Shown here one piece after another: positions 29,856-42,634 of a stretch of 64,000 nucleotides of DNA. Numbering within the stretch: position 1 is the first letter of the stretch; each line of letters opens with the position of its first letter. The notes under the pieces were generated by a model. The model did not search any database, was not told the origin of the DNA, and worked only from the letters and a program-made list of their open reading frames with translations. The stretch covers positions 6,634,001 to 6,698,000 of the forward strand of contig OY744468.1 of NCBI GenBank assembly GCA_963556145.1, in the 5' to 3' direction. Made by a program: the position numbers and the translations under genes. This stretch comes from Hygrocybe punicea (Eukaryota; Basidiomycota; Agaricomycetes; Agaricales; Hygrophoraceae).

Positions 29856-32140
29856 TTGTCTGGAATACCTCACACTCACTTTGTACATCTTGGAGATGGA
29901 GCAGGAAGTGTGAATATATATGTGTTCTTTCCAAGGATGATCCACCGGGATGAGCTTTTGAGTCAATCAGATTCCTTTCAAAGTGCAATCTTTGTGGTTT
30001 ACAGAGGTCGTGCTCCCTTCCATTATTGCCTCCACTGTTCCTGGCTGTTTGGAGTATACAGATTTCACTCTGGATGAGTGAAGATGGAAGGCTTCAGTAA
30101 ATCTTAGATTCATTGACACCAAGACCACTCCCATTCATGCTTTTGCCCTTGATGATTTGCAGTATTGCATGAAGAAAACCATTATGGAAAATTCTGACAA
30201 TCTCGATCTCTTTGGTTCCTTCTTCTTCATTTGCGACTTTCAAAGCTCCAAAGGCCTTACAGTGGAGGATGACCCCTATCAAGCTTTGATGAGGGAGTAC
30301 CCTGGAATGGATTGGGACTATGCTATGGATTGATCCAATGGACAGCTCTTCCTCGACTTTGGGATTTTTTTTCATCCAAATCCCAAAGATGCAACCCCTT
30401 TGGTCGGTCTTTGGAAACTGCCTGTCGTGCAAGGTTCATATCGAGCTGCTGGAATGAAGCAGAGTATGATCCATAACACCAACACTCTGGCACAGTACGG
30501 TGTGACAAAAAGGCCAAAGGGCCGAGTTCTGCAGCCCAAGAGGCGCAACTGGTACGAAAAAACTATAGTGAGGCATTGAAAACATCGGGGGTGGGTTTAA
30601 GAGCTGGTGGACAACTAGAGGCACTCAAAATGCAGCCAAATATGGTGCACTGTTGAATATGGCGCTGTTGCTGCCAAAAAGGAGAGAGGTGCCAAAAATG
30701 GCAAAGTCAAAGGATGGAAAATTGAGGAAGAGGTTGACAGTCCTTGTGGTGGGCTCCAGATGTGGTGAAAGCGGCCTGGGTAGGTGCGGATTTGTTGTGC
30801 AAGTCTGTTTGTCAGTGGGATCAAAACCCAAAACTCTTCTTGTTTGTGACTATTTACAACAGCCACCACATACAAATGATAGAACAAATAGGGAATATGG
30901 TAAAATGAGTGAATACGTACCCAGATATATATATGTCTCTACAACGGTGGCCTGCAGGCTGAAATGCAACAGGATAGGATGAAGGCTGTCCAGTTTACTT
31001 TTCATTTGTCCTATGGCCTCTACTTTGAGGCCATTCGCTGTCTAGGTTCTAACTCCTACTTTTGCAAGGACCGTGAGGCTTACTTTGCCTCCCTCACTTT
31101 TCTTGACTGTTGCAAAAGATATCTTGGCATGTTCAAGGGTGCCAAAAGAAAGTCATTCAGGGTTAGAGAAAAATTTTGTGGAAGTGGACTTGCCATCAAG
31201 ACAGCTTTGATGTCTGCAAAAAGAAAGGCTAGTTTCCTGTGTGTTTCTGGTGGTGTTCTTCCACATCTGACTTGGAATGTTGTGTGATCCAGGCATTGGA
31301 TTACTTGCCATCAGATCCCGTGTTGTGGGTTAAATCTCATCTTTGGTTCACCTTTGTGGGAAGGAGAATGTTGGAGCTGAAAAACTTCCAACTTGAGTTG
31401 TCCAAGTCATGTCCTTCCACCTGTGGCATCATCACTAGTCTGGTCATGCATCATCATCATCACCCCCATAAGCACTCGCAGCTATCTCAATGCTGCTTTC
31501 ATTGACCTCAATTTCAGTTCCTGCATAGAAAGATTTGAAATGTTCTTTCTGTATGATGTAGACATTCCAAACAATATCTTTCTTCCAGGATTGGAGCAAA
31601 ACAATGACAATGAGGTGGCCAAGGTGATGAAGGTAGACCTGCATGCATGTAAAAAGGATAGGACCATTAATTTCATCAACTCTGAACCAAATGCTCAGTA
31701 TCCCATTGGTGATTCACCTCCCTGGAAGTTGGTGGTTCAAGCCATTCAGGACTCACCAGAGATGATGTTGAAGCCTTAGGAATGGAGTGCCATGTATGAC
31801 CAGCATGCCCAGTCCAATGATCTATTTATCAGAATGACAGTGCATTTCTGGCCTACTGTGGTGGACAATGGCATGTGTGGCCTACCTCCTAAGCCCACCA
31901 CTCTTCAAGAAGCTATGGAATGTTGGACTGTACAAGCCATTCAGGCATCTTTTTACAACCACATGTTTGTAGCATCAAGCTATCATCTTCAAGGTGCAAA
32001 GACTGGACAAAAACACTCTTTGTTTCACTCCATGCTCTCCATCTTTGTCCCACCTCCTGACACTGGTTTCAATGCCAACTCTGTTTGGCAGCCTGATGAA
32101 GTAAAGTTCTTGCTCATCTCGCCAATTCTGAAGTTGTAGT
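29856..32140 (+). pseudogene. Eroded copy of a large coding sequence, function not recognised
   Basis: Plus-strand coding pieces follow one another in shifting frames: 29856-30077; 30140-30480, including YPGMDWDYAMD then a TGA and LFLDFGIFFHPNPKDATPL; 30950-31290, including GGLQAEMQQDRMKAVQFTF; 31393-31779; and 31792-32139. A stop at 31777-31779 separates the last two, which otherwise read on in the same sense. About 370 bp between 30580 and 30950 fits no frame and may be an insertion. The peptide style resembles repeated, unannotated proteins of Agaricomycetes, but I cannot name the family. With many stops and shifts it is certainly not functional. Confidence 0.45.
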
Positions 32141-33135
32141 AACTGATCCCTGAGTGTTGTGAGCTCCACTGTCCTTTGTCAAAATCTATCCTGGTATGAG
32201 GCTTTTGCTGTGACATTCCATACAGTGCCAGTGGGTGTAAACTGTTCCAAAATGGAATATTGATTGAGAAGGGTTACATTGGGGAATATCATCATCTGTA
32301 CAAGACACTCTCTGAGTGTTGTCTCCTCAAGATTAACATTGGGCTTAGCATCATCTTTGCTCACCTTCAGTGTCTTCCTGTCAGCAAACGATGCCAGGAA
32401 GGTGGAAGAAGATATGGAATGATATGGAAAACATGCAATGGTTACATTGAGCTCATCACTAACTCAAGATACTACAAGCTGACCAGGATTGGGAATGTCA
32501 CTAGAGAGAAGAAACCAGTGAGAACAAGGGTAAAGGCATCTACAGCTGTCATAGCTGTGAAATTGGATCAAGAGCATTGTGGCATCCCTTAAAAAGTAAG
32601 CAGACATGAATACAGAGGGAGTGCGGTTCGGAATACTTTGGAACCAGTCTTCCAAAGGCAGTGTTCTTGATCTGGTGAGTAGCAAAACCTAAAAATTTCT
32701 GGAGCCAGTAAGCAAAGTTAAATTCTCATACAGGACAGGTTTATCAGAAACCAGTGTGGTTTTCCATTCAAAATAGGGCAGGTCCAATGGCAAAATGGTA
32801 TCAAGACATTCCTACCATTTGTGGGACTTGGAACTACACATGTTAGTAACCCTGAACCCTGATGATAACTGACATGAATTTATTTTATTTGACAATAAAT
32901 TCATTTTTGGGATGTTGAAAGCCAGTCAGTGATTGACATGGCTTCCAGGTCATGCATTACAGCTGGAGTCCTTTCGGCACCTGGATCAGTGGCCAGCTTC
33001 AATTGATCAAGTTTACCACCCTCAAATAAGCCGACCACTCGTGAAGCCAAAGCCATGGTGTCTGTCATAGAGCTTGATGATGAAGTAAAGTGACCAGGAT
33101 TATATCCCAAGGCTTCCTTGTATTAGTCGATCTCC
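32141..33135. other. Unassigned DNA
   Basis: Weak coding character continues on the plus strand to about 32592. No domain or clear repeat. Confidence 0.35.
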
Positions 33136-33138
33136 AGC

Positions 33139-33950
33139 ATGAAGAGGAAAATCCAGGAAAATCTCTCCCAGGGAAAGATCACAGTGATATGCGGCTGGCA
33201 TCAAGATTTTCCATGCAATCTGTCAACAATGGGTTTTCAACTGCATTTTGGTGACTTGGGACAACTGGTTACATGGTTTGATTGTTTCCAGTTTGCTCGA
33301 AACCATGATGCTCAAACAATTGACTGGCCATATCACAAGCAAAGTTCACTTGCAGAGTTCATCGACCTGATGGATGACCCGGAGACCTGTGGCAACTGGC
33401 TAGACTCTAAAAACTTACATCCCAACCCACCTCCCTTTCTCATACCACTCCTGGACTCAACAACAGCTTGGAATCATACCTTCCATCTCCATCCGACCAA
33501 AAAGCTGACTCAAAACAGAATAACAATGTCTTTGGAGGGCAGGGAAAGATCACAGTGATATGCGGCTGGCATCAAGATTTTCCATGCAATCTGTCAACAA
33601 TGGGTTTTCAACTGCATTTTGGTGACTTGGGACAACTGGTTACATGGTTTGATTGTTTCCAGTTTGCTCGAAACCATGATGCTCAAACAATTGACTGGCC
33701 ATATCACAAGCAAAGTTCACTTGCAGAGTTCATCGACCTGATGGATGACCCGGAGACCTGTGGCAACTGGCTAGACTCTAAAAACTTACATCCCAACCCA
33801 CCTCCCTTTCTCATACCACTCCTGGACTCAACAACAGCTTGGAATCATACCTTCCATCTCCATCCGACCAAAAAGCTGACTCAAAACAGAATAACAATGT
33901 CTTTGGAGGGATGTGGAGTAGTACGATCTCTATCATCGTTGCTATGAAGT
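33139..33950 (+). pseudogene. Coding remnant carrying a 371-bp tandem duplication
   Basis: Frames 33139-33558 and 33468-33947 encode the same segment twice, with GWHQDFPCNLSTMGFQLHF, LAEFIDLMDDPETCGNWLD and LDSTTAWNHTFHLHPTKK. The 371-bp offset is not a multiple of three, so the second copy is out of frame with the first. The peptide is not assigned. It is faintly reminiscent of N-terminal regions of JmjC-like genes found near transposons in mushrooms, a weak suggestion only. Confidence 0.4.
33171..33912. repeat. Perfect 371-bp tandem duplication
   Basis: Units 33171-33541 and 33542-33912 appear identical by eye. Such identity in otherwise decayed DNA means a very recent duplication or an assembly artefact. 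Confidence 0.85.
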
Positions 33951-34037
33951 TAGCATGCATCAAACTCAACCAATATTACTCCTTAATGGATCTTTCCAAT
34001 GTGTACAGGGTCTCTATGAATCTGTAAAGGATCTCTC

Positions 34038-34637
34038 ATGTTCTTTGCACGTCTGACCGATATGCCCACAGTCCTTCACCCAGGCCTCAAACTCGAGTAC
34101 TTCCAACAACAGAAGTGGGAATTGGACTGGATTGAAACTGCGGAGTTGCTTGTCCGGGATGTTTATGCATGCGTCTACAACAAGACACAAGCCGAGAGGA
34201 GTGGGAGTGGTGTAGACAAGTCACACATGCCTAGTGTTGGTGACTTCAGTAATGTTTCGGTGGCCAAGAAGTCTATCTCAAATGAAGTCGACAAGTTTCT
34301 CCGGGAACCGGTCGAGAATATACAAGACCCACTTCAATGGTGGTTCCAGAACCGCTTCAGCTACCCAAACCTTTCCCGCATGGTGTTAGACTATCTTAGC
34401 ATTCCTACCACATCAATCTCTGTCGAACAAGTCTTTTCATGTGGCAGGCAACTCCTTCCATTCACTCGCAGCAGACTCTCTGCAAATTCTATTCAGAAAT
34501 ATCTTTGCCTTGGCTCCTGGTTGTGTTCTGATCTTATTCACATTGCAGATATTGAGGCTGCGATCAAGTCAAAGAAGAGGAGGCATGCTTCGTCAGGGAC
34601 AGAGGATATTGCAGCCGAGATGGTAACTGATATGTAG
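34038..34637 (+). pseudogene. hAT transposase, C-terminal part with dimerisation domain
   Basis: The 199-codon frame shows the hAT C-terminal signature: DPLQWWFQNRFSYPNLSRM, then LDYLSIPTTSISVEQVFSCG, GRQLLPFTRSRLS and the end of the dimerisation domain (LCLGSWLCSDLI). hAT transposases are cut-and-paste DDE enzymes, and this domain mediates oligomerisation. The catalytic N-terminal half and BED finger are not found upstream in the same frame, where the 371-bp duplication lies, so only the 3' part of the gene survives. No terminal inverted repeats could be fixed. Confidence 0.85.
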
Positions 34638-34649
34638 TTAAATAATTTC

Positions 34650-36773
34650 CTGTCATATATGTAACCGGGTTCCCATGATACCCGAGGTTTCCCCTTAAAC
34701 CCGTCCAGATCGGGTATGGTTCATACCCATTTACCGTAGGGATCTGGTGTCAACGGTTTCAGGTATGGGTATCAAAAAGTTGACCTGAGGGTTACCCGTG
34801 TCAATCCTTAGATATATCCATAGTATATAGTGGTTATATCTACCTTCAATTTCTGCCAGGCCTCGAAATACAGAAAGCTGCCAATTCCTCAGGAAACCTT
34901 GACTTGGAATGATAATGTTCCATTGTCTGCAACCAGCACAGATGGGATCCTTCTGGTTTATTATTTATCTAATGCTGTCAAGGCTGCAGGCAAGGTAAGT
35001 CTTCATTTTAATTCCTGTTACTTTAAAGTTCTGATATGTCTCAGGAAAAACTTACTCAATTGCTTCTGAAATTGTCAAGCCTCATATTGGCAAGTCAACT
35101 ACTGGTGATGATAAGGCTGGAGTATACATTGCACCAAGGAGAGATCATAGGGGAAATCAGGTGTGTTCACTACTGGTATGGTATCAGGCAGTCAGTTAGT
35201 ATCATTCTTATTCTTATCATTGTATTTACTCTGACAATTGGAATGGACTCATGGTCCCTTAATGCTGAGTAGTGACATTCCTGCTATTGGTACAGCCTTT
35301 TCTTCCACATGCAAACTATTTACAGAACTGGATTTGCTCTTTCACTGAGTCAATGAAGCCCTGCATTTCATTGACTCCCAATTTTATGCAAAACTCATGG
35401 AGTTACAATCACGGATGAACAAAAAGGCATTTATCCATGCTCTTCATGTCATTGATAGCATTCTATTTGTGAGTCAAGAATTTATTTTCAACCCTCAGTC
35501 TGGTCTTCACACTAATCGCCAAGATCCACAGCTGAGCACAGGTTTGGAGAATCTTAGAGAGCATTGTGGTGACAAAGTCTGCTGAGGATGAATGTCCATT
35601 TTGGGATAACAATGAACAAGAAATATAACAGGTTGGTGTACCCGTTTGGTGAACCATTCTTGAAACCAGAGACATCCTTCAGCTGGAGTAAAAACCAATT
35701 TCACAGCAGTTGGATCTACAGTAGTAAACACCCTGATTGGATTATTATAGTGCTACTGATACAACAAATCATTACTGACCTTGAGTAATAGAATTTCCAC
35801 TGGATTTCGGGCTTGGTCCCACACAAGTTCACTCCCCTGCCCTACAAGACTTGTAACCAGATCCTTGTGGTCATCAAACCACAGGCATTTCATGGGTGCA
35901 AAGTCATTGCCCTGAAATTTGGACTACCCTGTCTGTGATCCCAGCAGCTAAGCTTGATTCATTTCCATGCTGGAATGATAATGTTATGTTTTGATCTTTT
36001 ATCTGTTGACAATGTGGTTGTGTGTTTTTAGTTCTGTGAATATCAATCTGACAAGCCTTTGGCATGATTGTTTGGGTGTTGAGTTCAGATATGTTTTGTT
36101 CCATAGCTGTTATTCCTGGTGTAAAGAAAGCATGCTCCTGGTCATCATCCCAAGGACTGCTTGCAATATCCACTAAGGTCACAATACCTGTTGTTGGTTC
36201 AAGTCGTGAGTTGCAGTTCGGGATGAATTCTCGAAAATTGGTAGCCAATCTGCTCATCATTGACTCATCATGAGAAAGGGGTGATGATTGATTTTCAGTA
36301 GGAATGTTGGTCAACCATGCTATTGGTAAAGGAGCGACACTACTGCTGCCACCTTGAATGATGTCAGGAATTCTATGGAGTGGTTTTTGTAGCAGCTGAA
36401 GATATGACATGGCTGCTAATATTAGGATAACTCCTCTCTCACATGGTGATATATCGGAACCATCTTTGATAATACCTCAGTTGACCTAAGGGAACTATGG
36501 CATAAAAACCATGGCATAAAAAAGTTAGTCATCTGACTGTTGCAGAGACCCCAGAAACACAGTGACTAATCACAACAATACTCTATCATAAGTTACTTTT
36601 AAACTTCAACATATGTGGGTCTCAGATCAAGGTGTGAATCAGGCCTAGTGAAAAGTCTGAATTTCACACACATTTTGAATGCACCCTCAATGTTTCTCAT
36701 TTGAAACACAACATATTTCAAGTCAAACAATTGTAACAAACCCCAGCAACTGTATTGTAACTGTTGCTAAGAA
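34650..36773. other. Unassigned, decayed DNA
   Basis: Bases 34660-34800 are rich in GGGTA/TACCC words and resemble the GGGTACGGGTA-rich DNA around 41.8-42.0 kb. A minus-strand frame at 35904-36410 (168 codons) has no known domain and may be a remnant. Nothing else is supported. Confidence 0.35.
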
Positions 36774-38326
36774 TTGTTGAGAGCTGCAGAGTTCTTGCTG
36801 GAACATGAGGATTCACTTTTCACTCTGTTTTAATGTTATTATATAAAGGAATTATCATATTTTAAAACTTGCAACTTTCACTAGGAATCAGGGACCAACC
36901 ACCAACAACACCACATAAGACCAACCAGAACTTTGCATTCTGGTTTGATCACCTGCTAGGCAGGGCTGGCAACCTGTGAAGTGACAAAACTCTGCAAAAT
37001 TTGCTGGCACTCTGCTCAGACAGAGTAGAGGTCACTGCACAGAAGAGGTGAAACAAACACCACTCCAGACCAACCAGAACTCTGCATGCTGGATTGACCA
37101 CCTGCTTGGCAGGGGGTCAGGTCCAGCAACCCTGCATGGCAATAAAACTTTGGGTAACACTGGCACTCTGCTTACAGCAGAGGTCGCATGCAGGGGGGTG
37201 CTGTTAGGCAAACTGAAAAGAAGAACAAACATCATACCAGGTCATGCAAACAACCCACCAGACCAACCAAGAACAACCCATTCTGGATTGACCACCTGCT
37301 TGGCAGGGGCTTAGGTCTGGCAACCCTGCATGGCAACAAAACTTTGCATAATGCTGGCACTCTGCTTACAGCAGAGGTCACATGCAGAGGGGTGTTGTTT
37401 GGGGAAGCTGGAAGGGGGGTGGTTGAGGCATGAAGTAGGGAGCATATCTGTGTTTGGGGAAGGTATTGCCTGCTGGGACCAGATTTTCCCAGAGGGGGAG
37501 GTAAGTTGAGCTATTCCATTTCTATTAGTAGAGAAAGTTTCATTGTGAAAGAAGAGGCTTACTGCTTTATTGTATGCAGCACTTTCTTGCTTTTCCATGA
37601 AAGCCTTGGTCTTATCCTCACTAGCTTGGTTTGCTTCCACAGCTTGTTGTTGTCCTATTTCTATCCAGTGCTGTCTGCATCTCGCTCAACAAGCACACTG
37701 GCAATAAGTGGCAAAGCCTTGACTGAAGCGAAAGAGCTGGACCTCCAAAATTTCCTCAATTATTTCTTGACTGGTTGCAGCACCAAGAGAATCAGGCGAG
37801 TGGTGATTGATGAAGCTCATTACATATTTTTGGCCCAATATTGGCATGCAGCTTGTGCTTCTTTTTTGATATGGGCTTGTTTGTTTTTTGGAGTATCAGT
37901 GCTGGTTAGGAGGAGCATTTCCTGTTCTTTGACAGAACTAATGAAACTTTTAGTAATTTCACCAGAAATGCCCATAATGTCCAGGAGGGTTTGATTTTTG
38001 GCTGTTTTGTATTGAATCAGAGATTTTCTTTGAATTTGAGTGTATCTTTATCCCAGAGACTGTGCAGTTCTGTAAGGGATGTGGGGTTGACTTGAGGGGC
38101 TTTTATATTGCTGAGGAAGGGAGGTAGAGTTAGATGATAAGGGTGAAACCAGGAGGTCTCAGAAGGAGCTTCGACAGCTGGACTGAGGGATATTTCTCAA
38201 CCAGAGTGAACAGAGAATCTACATAAGTTCACTGGAACAGTCACAATTAGTAGGGAGGTTCTGACATAGAACCATGTTGACCAGGCCTTGGGCCAAGATT
38301 TTATGGCTTTGAAACACAGAAAAATT
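36774..38326. repeat. Direct duplication, copy B (partner 28239-29611)
   Basis: The copy is longer than its partner by about 180 bp, mainly because it has an extra tandem unit in the first half (near 37200-37390). The second half (37513-38276) is indistinguishable from copy A. Confidence 0.85.
37506..37994 (+). pseudogene. DEAH-box (RecQ-like?) helicase fragment, copy B
   Basis: Identical frame to 28778-29266, carrying the VVIDEAHYIFLAQYW segment. The same limits apply. Confidence 0.35.
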
Positions 38327-41300
38327 GAAAGGGATACTGCAGAAAGGGTGGGGATTCAAAGGAACCTTTTAAACACACCCCAAGGGGGGAAAACAAGGGG
38401 CTAGTCCTTGTTGCTGAAGAGGTGCTTCTTCAGCTCTCACAGGGAGTAGATCAGAAGGGCTTTTCTGAGCTGTTGATACAGGCTTGGGAGATAGGGTTCT
38501 CCCCAGAAATGGAAGGGGGACCAAGGCTTTGGCCAGCCAGTACCAATTTGTGCTCATTTGCTATCAGGCCCTATCAAAAGTTGTTGCATAGATTCATATC
38601 AAGTCCAATGATGCCCATATGGGTTCTACTGCTTCCAGACTGTGTTCTTGTCACTTCATTTCAATTTTGGTTTCTTTTTGTTGCACAGACATTGGATAGG
38701 AGTAGGAATATTATGGGGGAGAGGCTGAAATTGGATATTGTTGCTATCACTAGGTTATTTCATTGTGCCAAACCCCTTGTGAAAGGTCATGACTGGAAGC
38801 AATCTCTGAGATTGCATAGATCAAGTTCAAAGTCAATGGGTCTGCACTGCAGAGACCATTGTGGAGTATCTGGCAGTCATGATGAAGAGCCAAACCAAGT
38901 TCATGTTGACAGTGAGCAAAAGCACTTGAGATTCTGATAAGATTTTATTAGCTCAACATCACATCTTTCAAATTGTCTGGTAACAGACTGGGTGGAATCA
39001 TGCAAAGTGTAAGCATTGGGGTTGGACCACATGGAGGAAGAAAGTTGATTCTTTCTCTAACCAGCTGGATATCCAGTTGGCCACTGGTAACATCCAAGGC
39101 TTGTAAGCCAGTGACAGATGGTAGCTCTGATGACTTACATATCCCATTCCCAAACTTCAATGTACCCCTTCCAGTCTGTAATATTGAAATTTCCCTGAGT
39201 TCCAGGCTTCTGGAATTTTATAAGAATTACTGTCAACACCTCGTTATCTAAGTCCAACAACCATGTTCTCACATCCTCCTTCAGCTACTTGTACATTTTG
39301 GAGTGACCAACTTCACAGAACACTTAGGGTAGCCTTGGAGGCTGTATCTCATCAACAGTAATATTGATGCAACCATCACCTTCCTTCTCCTTGACCTTAA
39401 TGTTGTTGGAGGTGTCATAGATGTCCAGTGTCCCAGATCTCACATGACAAACAAATCCTCCATTTTCTGTACACTCCTTGACTGCTGTACTGACTATCAT
39501 TATGACTCCCTGACCAGCTTCATGAATTGGGCTAAGTGGGGCTTTCACAATAATAACTCTCTTGACCACATGGTACCAGTATCGCCGAGTTGCTGACAAT
39601 TATCTTTAATCACAGTTGCTAAAGCATCAAAGCATTCTTGTTCCCTGTTTGGGATATGTAGTCACTCTGCATCAGGCTTGTCAATGAAGCCTTTGATTTT
39701 TTTGAGAAGGTGAGACACATCAACCAATGAGCATGGTGTGATTGGTAGATGAATTGAAAAGATGCTGGCTTGGCTTAGCCTATTGCACATTGATACATGA
39801 GAGTGAGGTGAGCCATAGAATGTCAGCACCATAGAGGGCAGCCATGGGAGCAACTACCAAGGACTTAGCTTTGAAGTGGAGTCATGTGAACATGTACCAT
39901 CATGATACTGTGCATAAATGGAAAGAAGGGCAGTGATACCAAATGGTTGGTTTGGCAATACCAATGGCATTTGAGGAAATGATCTTGATAATGCATGTAT
40001 TTTCAAGATCATTTGGGAACAACATCTGTAGGACCAATGATTGCCACACACTATCACAAAACTCAAACTTTGTCATGTTAATTGTCTTGAAAAACACTCA
40101 GAAATCACACTAGTAATGTACCATAAATGTGGAAAGTCAGTAGACCAATGCTAGTCTTAGCCTAACTCTTTTACAAAACACTATATATAATCTTCCTTGA
40201 CTTTGACATTGATAGTAGCTTGAGCGATTCCACCACTGTATTGGAATGGTAGATTCACTGGATTTTTGGAGAAAATTTAATGGATCTGGAGACAAGCTAC
40301 TTGGTGGCTAAGATTAGTTAATGAATTGAGCTTAGTGTATCAACTTGAGTATCACAGCTTATCAAAATATACCTTACTCACTTGAGTCCAACTCAGAGTC
40401 TGTATTTGAGTTTGATCATAATGGGTGAGCTCAAATACCACTCGACAATATTGTCACCAACATACCCAGCCCAATGGTTCAAAAGGGTGATCACATGAAT
40501 AAGTTCAACATGATGTTGTTGTGCAGTGACAGCCTGGAGGAATGCAAGCAACCTTAATAGCAGATGAGAATGCAGTAAAATATACAAGAAAAATGGACCT
40601 ACATATTTCCTTGTTCAAATGCTTTCAGTACTTTGTCAACAACTTTCATTGGCACCTCTTATAGATACTAAAATCAACAAATGTCTAGACAAAGTTATGA
40701 CACCTACAGGATCAACAGTATTATGAGCCTGAGAGTCAGAGAGTTTGACTAGAAAAATCTTATTAAAGGAGTTATAAGGGGAGCAAGGATGTACCCTGGT
40801 TGTGGTTGGGATTGAAGAGCTTTCCAAGACCGAGACCCTCCCGGGCTTTTGATGAAGGGTCTATTGGCGTGGAAATTCTAAAAGGTCTCCTGTCAGGTGG
40901 AGCACATGTCATTTCAGTGACATCATGCTGCAGTGCACCTTGACTGCAATCTAATTTCCAGTGCCTCAGCAGGTCTAACCATGTCTATCAGATGAAAGAC
41001 TTGTCATGTACCACTACAGCATCTCCTCCTTCTGGTTGCTATACCATCACCAATGCAAGATATAATGGATATTCAACAGGGTTCCCAATAATGTTTTTTT
41101 ATCTGGAGAGCCTGACCAATTGGGCTGATCCTAAGAATCAAGGGACATTCAACAAGGTTCCCAATAACATGTCATCTGAAGATGCCAATTGACCTGGCCC
41201 TGCCACCATTGAACAGGAGAATTGGGTGGTTGCTCTATCTGACATATAACCAGGTAAAAGCATCTACAAAATTATCCAGGCTGTGCCCAGTCATGTAATA

Positions 41301-41749
41301 ACTCACTAGGTGTGTTTGCTCTGGGTTCAGCTAGCTGTTTTGGAGTCATGACTTGTACAGGCTCAACTAGTATTCCAGGAATTAGCCTGGGTAAATTTAC
41401 TTTGGCAAAATGGTAAATTTATGCTAATTTGCTAGTGAATTGCAAGTGCACTGCAAAACCATAGATAAATTCAGGTAAATTTGAGGGTAGGAAACATTGG
41501 TTGTTGGCCAAGTTTTGGATCTGAAAAACCACATCACATGGACACACTGGGTCTCCATACCCTCATGAGATGCCATGTGACAGTGGTGGCTTGCTGTGCA
41601 GTGGAAACCTGTAGCAGTACTTTCATTATACCCCAAGAGTTTGACATCCAGTCCCTTTCCTCTCAGCTCTAAAGTGAAAGACTCCAAAGGAATTGGATCG
41701 GGATACACGGTAGCAGTACAACATGATTATCTTCCCATAATCCTCTACC
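38327..41749. other. Unassigned, decayed DNA with weak coding traces
   Basis: A minus-strand frame at 39324-39599 (RVIIVKAPLSPIHEAGQG..) and neighbouring minus frames (38948-39160, 39662-40097) read like protein fragments but match no family I know. A plus-strand frame at 40992-41192 contains FYLESLTNWADPKNQGTF, also unassigned. No terminal repeats or intact gene. Confidence 0.35.
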
Positions 41750-41853
41750 AAGTGTAGAGAAATGCGTGGGTATGGGTGAACCCACGGGTTCTTCCATGGG
41801 TATAGCCACAGATACAGGTACGGGTACAGATTTCTGGACCCGCCAGCTTTATT

Positions 41854-41974
41854 TTAAGTCCTGGATCATCCAAAATGGTCAAGTATTGAGCTAGATATGC
41901 TCAAAATACTAGAATAAAGTATTTTGAGCATATCTAGCTCAATACTTGACCGTTTTGGACGATCCAGGGCTTAA
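41854..41974. repeat. Near-perfect hairpin, 57-bp arms
   Basis: Arms 41854-41910 and 41918-41974 are inverted copies around a 7-nt loop, with a few mismatches (AGCTAGATATGCTCAAAATA and complement). It sits inside GGGTACGGGTA-rich DNA (41760-42060) whose flanks are also partly inverted, so the whole may be a larger MITE. Confidence 0.85.
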
Positions 41975-42126
41975 AATGACGGGTAAAACCCGCGGGTTTT
42001 GTACCTGTGGGTACAATGGGTGCAGGTACGGGTACAGCCAAAATTACCCATGGGTTACCCACACTATTCACTAACCAAGTGTACTGGTAAATTAGCTGTT
42101 GTTTACCTAAGATATGCCTCATCCAT

Positions 42127-42554
42127 AAACCAGTAACCCCACTTGATTAGCGTGACAATCTTGAGTTTTCTGAAAATCAATGTTGCTACTGGTCACTGGT
42201 GTGGGAACCATTTTTTTTTGAATCTGAAACCAAGGAAATGTGTATGTTTTAATTTTGAGTAGATCTGTCTCTTCAGAATTTTGGCTTTGGGTTGAGTGAA
42301 AAGTGGATCACAAATTGACAGAAGTGACCATGACCTTCTGCAGATATTGAAGCAGATTCTGGATGTACTTTTTCAAATAGCTTTGAATAAAAACTCTGAA
42401 GAGACAGATCTTACAGAGACAGATCTTACACATTTCCTTGGTTTCAGATTTTGATAAAAATGGTTCCCACACCAGTAGCAACATTGATCTTCAGAAAACT
42501 CAAGATTGTCACACTAATCACGTGGGGTTACTGGTCACGTGGGGTTACTGGTTT
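42127..42554. mobile_element. 428-bp MITE
   Basis: Starts AAACCAGTAACCCC and ends GGGGTTACTGGTTT. Inverted arms run inward for roughly 150 bp with small gaps, including GACAATCTTGAGTTTTCTGA, AACCAAGGAAATGTG and a GATCTGTCTCTTCAGA segment. Near the right end GTGGGGTTACTGG is duplicated. Noncoding. It marks the border between the transposon-rich DNA and the host gene island. Confidence 0.85.
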
Positions 42555-42634
42555 GTGAGGCTGGGTGAGGCTGGGTGAATTTGGTAGCTGGGACCTGCTT
42601 CCCAGAACACTAGGCTCAACTGAAGAAGTCCTCA

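Noticed and set aside
28239..38326. The direct duplication as LTRs of a non-autonomous retrotransposon
   Set aside because: TGTTGAG at the start is suggestive, but the copies share sequence past any CA end, no target duplication is visible, and no primer site, polypurine tract or retroviral gene lies between them.
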